Of a DNA stretch of 7,478 nt, positions 5,039 through 7,478 are shown in pieces. How positions within the stretch are numbered: the first letter of the stretch is position 1; each line of letters starts with the position of its first letter. A program made the position numbers and the translations under genes. This stretch comes from Dialister sp. UBA734 (GTDB lineage: Bacteria; Bacillota; Negativicutes; Veillonellales; Dialisteraceae): positions 1 to 7,478 of the forward strand of contig DBLC01000084.1 of assembly GCA_002297935.1 (NCBI GenBank). Reading direction: 5' to 3'. The notes beneath the pieces were generated by a model, which saw only the letters and a program-made list of their open reading frames with translations, did not search any database and was not told the origin of the DNA.

Positions 5039-5044
5039 ATTATA
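5039..5044 (-). promoter_or_regulatory. -10 box of the dehydrogenase promoter
   Basis: A perfect TATAAT on the minus strand lies about 90 bp before the start codon. At a 17-bp spacing the -35 is TTCCCA (5067-5062), a weak match, so an activator or an alternative start is possible. The predicted leader of about 80 nt contains the palindrome at 5009-5031. Confidence 0.6.
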
Positions 5045-5075
5045 CTACGTATCAGATGAAATGGGAATGGGGAAA

Positions 5076-5145
5076 GTAGTCTGTTAGCAGTAAGCGGTAG
5101 GCAGTACATTTTGCCGTCAACCGTCAGCCGTCAACAGTTAACCGT
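5076..5145. repeat. Ten in-phase 7-bp repeats, two unit types
   Basis: Seventy bases read as ten consecutive 7-mers without a slip. The first five are of GTAGGCA type (GTAGTCT, GTTAGCA, GTAAGCG, GTAGGCA, GTACATT). The next five are of CAACCGT type (TTGCCGT, CAACCGT, CAGCCGT, CAACAGT, TAACCGT). The tract lies in the divergent promoter region between the dehydrogenase and the YjbR-family gene, a few bases upstream of both promoters. Confidence 0.8.
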
Positions 5146-5175
5146 GGAATCAGCGTTTCCCATCATAGACATCTT

Positions 5176-5184
5176 TGGTACAAT
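5176..5184 (+). promoter_or_regulatory. Extended -10 promoter of the YjbR-family gene
   Basis: TGGTACAAT (5176-5184) is an extended -10 element with one mismatch in the hexamer. The base window at a 17-bp spacing (TTTCCC, 5156-5161) is a poor -35, which an extended -10 can offset. The start codon follows 42 bp later. Confidence 0.5.
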
Positions 5185-5226
5185 AGTCGTAGTAATAATG
5201 ACATAGAAAATGAGGAGGGAAAATAA

Positions 5227-5910
5227 ATGCTCTCTATAGAAGAAATGATATTTCAAAAGAAACATTGGCGTGTAGAAAAAATGGTTTCTTATGGATTTCA
5301 AAATGTAAAAAGTCGATATGTGTATGAGACGCCCTTTTTGAATGGCGATTTTAAAGCCATTCTTTCTGTGACACCGGATGGAAATGTACAAGGCCAGGTG
5401 ATCGATGAAATGAATGGAGAAGAATATGCACAGATTCGCCAAAAGGGTGCTTGCGGAGAATATGTGCAAGAAGTAAGACATAGCTATGAAGCCTTACTGA
5501 TGCAAATAGCAAAGGCTTGCTGTGATGAAAAATTATTTGTATCAGACCAGGCCAATCGGTTGGCGAGGTGCATGAAAGAAATATACAATGTAGAACCGGA
5601 TTTTCCCTGGGCCAAAGAAAAACGGTATCATTCCTATGGAACCTTTCGACATCCCAGGAGTGGGAAATGGTTTGCTTTGCTTATGAATGTAGAACGGAAA
5701 GTATTGGACAAGAATCAAGACCATACCATGGTAGATGTAATCAATTTGAAATTGGATAAGAAGCGGGAAGAAGAAATACATCAAATTCCAGGTGTTTATC
5801 CTGCCTATCATATGAACCATAAGACCTGGATTTCTGTTATACTAAATGAAACGGTTTCTGATGAAACCATTCTTGCTCTAATAAAGAGCAGTTTTGAAAT
5901 GACAAAATAA
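5227..5910 (+). CDS. MmcQ/YjbR-family protein
   Basis: This 227-residue soluble protein has a C-terminal MmcQ/YjbR (DUF419) domain at about 124-224. It carries the family's pattern YHSYGTF (124-130), KWFALLMNV (137-145), VINLKL (161-166) and GVYPAYHMNHKTWISVIL (179-196). The first 110 or so residues form the N-terminal extension seen in the longer clostridial members. Structures of the family show a DNA-binding-like double-wing fold, but no cellular function is established, so a DNA-binding role is inference. GAGGAGGG (5212-5219) lies seven bases before ATG, a very strong site. The gene is clearly AT-richer than its neighbours: 20 G/C in bases 5281-5340, against 33 in 1681-1740 of the first transporter. 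It diverges from the dehydrogenase and has no obvious terminator of its own. Confidence 0.9.
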   Translation: MLSIEEMIFQKKHWRVEKMVSYGFQNVKSRYVYETPFLNGDFKAILSVTPDGNVQGQVIDEMNGEEYAQIRQKGACGEYVQEVRHSYEALLMQIAKACCDEKLFVSDQANRLARCMKEIYNVEPDFPWAKEKRYHSYGTFRHPRSGKWFALLMNVERKVLDKNQDHTMVDVINLKLDKKREEEIHQIPGVYPAYHMNHKTWISVILNETVSDETILALIKSSFEMTK

Positions 5911-5925
5911 ATACTATTGGAGACT

Positions 5926-6029
5926 TGTGACTGGGGGAATCACCTTATATCGTTAGAGTCACAGCTATTAGCTACTGGTTTCTGGCTGCCACCGGCTAGT
6001 GGCTAACAGCTAAGAGCTAGCAGCTGTGA
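5926..6029. repeat. Spacer hairpins and 7-bp repeats after the YjbR-family gene
   Basis: TGTGACT (5926-5932) pairs with AGTCACA (5957-5963), and TCACAGCT (5959-5966) pairs with AGCTGTGA (6022-6029), so the two stems are mutually exclusive. Between the latter arms are 7-mers of AGCTATT type (5963-5983) and of ANNNGCT type (5991-6025). There is no U-run, so it is not a standard terminator. Confidence 0.55.
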
Positions 6030-6055
6030 TAATAGCGGTATGACTCCAAAATCCC

Positions 6056-6083
6056 AGTCACCAGTCACGAGTCACTAGTCACC
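6056..6083. repeat. 7-bp tandem repeat (AGTCACN x4)
   Basis: AGTCACC, AGTCACG, AGTCACT and AGTCACC lie in perfect phase, 62 bp before the start codon of the transporter at 6146. The same unit occurs at 1076-1104 and 7273-7301. Confidence 0.88.
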
Positions 6084-6145
6084 ATGTCACTCACATTTGT
6101 GTCAGAACAAGAGATAAGCGGCTATTGTCAAAAAAGGGAGCATCT

Positions 6146-7018
6146 ATGAAAGAAGAATCTAATAAAGCCAGATTGCAATTTTTATTAACCATGATGATTT
6201 TTGGCACCTTAGGCATTTTTGTGCGCTACGTGGAATTGCCTTCTACGGTGATCGCTGAAGCCAGAGGGCTTATCGGGACTGTGTTTTTGCTATTGGTGGT
6301 GAGGTTGAGCCATTCTGCCTTATCCAAGGAAGCCATTCACAGAAATCTGAAAGTCCTTTTCTTTTCCGGCGCGGCCATCGGGGTGAATTGGATTCTCCTG
6401 TTTGAATCCTACCGCTATACCACCGTTTCCACGGCGACCTTGTCTTATTACATGGCTCCTGTTTTTGTCATTTTGGCGTCTCCTTTGGTGGTGAAAGAGA
6501 AACTGACCGTGCTGAAGAGCCTTTGTGTGGCAGCGGCTTTTGCGGGGATGATTCTGATTTCTGGCGTGCTGACCGAACCTGGAGAAGGGGTCACCACCTA
6601 TGGTATCCTGCTGGGCCTGGGGGCTGCAGCGTTCTATGCGGCGGTGATGCTGCTCAATCAGTTCCTGAAAGATATCAGCGCCTACGATATGACCATCATG
6701 CAGCTGGGCATGGCCAGCTTGGTGCTGCTTCCTTATACTCTCCTCATGGAACCGATTTCCTCTTTGACCTTCTCTATGACAACCACCATTTTTCTTCTCA
6801 TCGTGGGGATTGTCCATACCGGTGTCACCTATACGCTGTATTTCGGCAGTATGCACTATCTGAAAGCACAAACCGCTGCCATTTTCAGCTACATGGACCC
6901 CATTGTGGCAATCATTCTGTCAGCCTTCTGGCTCCATGAACCCATGGGAACGGCCCAAATTATTGGGGCCGTGCTGATACTGGCATCAACGCTGCTGAGT
7001 TCGTTGAAGGGAAACTAG
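6146..7018 (+). CDS. EamA/DMT-family transporter, third and distinct member
   Basis: This 290-residue inner-membrane protein has about ten hydrophobic segments (roughly 10-27, 33-52, 68-87, 94-114, 122-141, 152-171, 182-201, 212-231, 241-261, 268-286) in two EamA repeats. Features typical of the family are NW at 81-82, YYMAPV at 101-106, YMDPIVA at 249-255 and HEP at 264-266. It is much less like the two tandem transporters than they are like each other, so it is not part of that duplication. The substrate is unknown; a small-metabolite export role is inferred from the family. The frame opens at TTG 6125, but GGGAG (6136-6140) lies inside that extension and five bases before ATG 6146, so I use 6146. 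No clear promoter was found in the repeat-filled upstream spacer. Confidence 0.9.
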   Translation: MKEESNKARLQFLLTMMIFGTLGIFVRYVELPSTVIAEARGLIGTVFLLLVVRLSHSALSKEAIHRNLKVLFFSGAAIGVNWILLFESYRYTTVSTATLSYYMAPVFVILASPLVVKEKLTVLKSLCVAAAFAGMILISGVLTEPGEGVTTYGILLGLGAAAFYAAVMLLNQFLKDISAYDMTIMQLGMASLVLLPYTLLMEPISSLTFSMTTTIFLLIVGIVHTGVTYTLYFGSMHYLKAQTAAIFSYMDPIVAIILSAFWLHEPMGTAQIIGAVLILASTLLSSLKGN

Positions 7019-7119
7019 TATATGGAAGCGTGGTTATGTAGTGACATTTTTACTGCATAAAATTTGCGGGTTTAAGGTTTATGTACCGTGTTACTGATGA
7101 GGCACTTCTATGCTTTCAC

Positions 7120-7173
7120 ATCCTCATTGGTTTAGGGGTTAATGAAATACACAACCCTTAAACCAATGAGGAT
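7120..7173 (+). terminator. 21-bp hairpin after the third transporter
   Basis: Bases 7120-7140 pair with 7153-7173 over 21 positions with a single G-U pair and a 12-nt loop. The right arm is followed by TTCTTTA rather than a clean T-run. It is the only strong hairpin after the stop codon at 7018 and probably ends that transcript. Nearby segments can pair with its arms (see findings), which leaves room for another role. Confidence 0.6.
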
Positions 7174-7210
7174 TTCTTTATGGCAAATTGTTTTATGTGG
7201 ACTCGGTATA

Positions 7211-7302
7211 TAAACCATAAACCTATTTCCTAATCCCTAGGGCCTAGGCTACTAATCCCTATTTCCTATTTCCCAGTCACCAGTCACGAGTCACCAGTCA
7301 CC
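7211..7302. repeat. Ninety-base run of in-phase degenerate 7-mers
   Basis: Thirteen consecutive 7-mers can be read from 7211 without a phase break: TAAACCA, TAAACCT, ATTTCCT, AATCCCT, AGGGCCT, AGGCTAC, TAATCCC, TATTTCC, TATTTCC, then CAGTCAC, CAGTCAC, GAGTCAC, CAGTCAC. The unit changes along the run while the period is held. It ends 26 bp before the tRNA promoter. Confidence 0.8.
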
Positions 7303-7328
7303 AATTAAAAAAACTTTTCAAAAAGTGC

Positions 7329-7357
7329 TTGACAAAAATGGAAATCGTGGGTATACT
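7329..7357 (+). promoter_or_regulatory. Strong promoter of the tRNA-Asp/Gly cluster
   Basis: A perfect -35 TTGACA (7329-7334) and a -10 TATACT (7352-7357) are separated by 17 bp. Transcription would start about 14 nt before tRNA-Asp. This is the best sigma-A match in the window, as expected for a stable-RNA operon. Confidence 0.93.
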
Positions 7358-7377
7358 ATTACTCGTAACTTACGTGC

Positions 7378-7454
7378 GGCCCGGTGGTGTAGTGGTCTAA
7401 CATGCCGCCCTGTCACGGCGGAGATCGTCAGTTCAAATCTGATCCGGGTCGCCA
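7378..7454 (+). tRNA. tRNA-Asp, anticodon GTC
   Basis: This is a 77-nt cloverleaf with discriminator G and encoded CCA (7452-7454). The acceptor stem is GGCCCGG/CCGGGTC, with a G-U at the second pair. The anticodon stem CCGCC/GGCGG closes loop CTGTCAC, giving anticodon GTC for aspartate. The T stem is GTCAG/CTGAT. It is the first gene of a tRNA cluster driven by the promoter at 7329. Confidence 0.96.
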
Positions 7455-7456
7455 GC

Positions 7457-7478
7457 GCGGAAGTAGCTCAGTGGTAGA
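7457..7478 (+). tRNA. tRNA-Gly, 5' part, cut by the window end
   Basis: The last 22 bases, GCGGAAGTAGCTCAGTGGTAGA, match the acceptor and D-arm start typical of bacterial tRNA-Gly. It begins two bases after the CCA of tRNA-Asp, so the two are in one transcript. The anticodon lies outside the window, so the glycine assignment rests on the 5' sequence only. Confidence 0.8.

Noticed and set aside
6056..6083. Possible CRISPR array, because of regularly repeated AGTCACC text.
   Set aside because: The units are only 7 bp, directly adjacent, with no spacers, and no cas gene is present.
6125..6145. TTG start giving the third transporter seven more residues.
   Set aside because: The ribosome binding site GGGAG (6136-6140) lies inside this extension and is well placed only for ATG 6146.
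7211..7250. TAAACCT/AATCCCT units resembling a telomere repeat.
   Set aside because: The units are degenerate and internal, merge into AGTCACC repeats, and lie beside bacterial tRNA genes; the likeness is coincidental.

Overview
The window reads as a low-to-mid GC Bacillota chromosome segment. It has strong AGGAGG-type ribosome binding sites, consensus sigma-A promoters, tRNAs with encoded CCA, and intrinsic terminators. The gene content and the repeat-rich spacers make me think of Negativicutes (an Acidaminococcus- or Megasphaera-like anaerobe), but that placement is inference. No mobile-element protein, phage gene or CRISPR array is present.

Layout: tRNA-Val(CAC) with promoter and terminator (about 245-397); a gene-free, repeat-bearing stretch (398-1152); tRNA-Val(GAC) with its own promoter and a near-identical terminator (1153-1307). 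Two tandem paralogous EamA/DMT-family membrane transporters follow (1399-2289 and 2508-3425), separated by an inverted array of 9-bp repeats. Next is a 570-bp spacer made of 7-bp repeats, a hairpin terminator and a roughly 360-bp set of concentric inverted repeats (3426-3994). A convergent lactate/malate dehydrogenase-family gene (3995-4948, minus) lies beyond it, then a divergent MmcQ/YjbR-family gene (5227-5910) and a third EamA-type transporter (6146-7018). A strong promoter and the start of a tRNA cluster, tRNA-Asp then a truncated tRNA-Gly, close the window.

The protein genes do not form one obvious pathway. Three are drug/metabolite-superfamily exporters of unknown substrate, one is an NAD-dependent 2-hydroxyacid dehydrogenase, and one is a small protein of unknown function. 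Each appears to be its own transcription unit.

The most unusual content is in the spacers. Nearly every intergenic region carries degenerate short repeats of strict 7-bp or 9-bp period, and four copies of a GTCATTYCGACCG...GGAGRAATCT unit are arranged as inverted pairs. The most interesting protein observation is that the lactate-dehydrogenase-like enzyme has arginine at the position that separates malate from lactate dehydrogenases.
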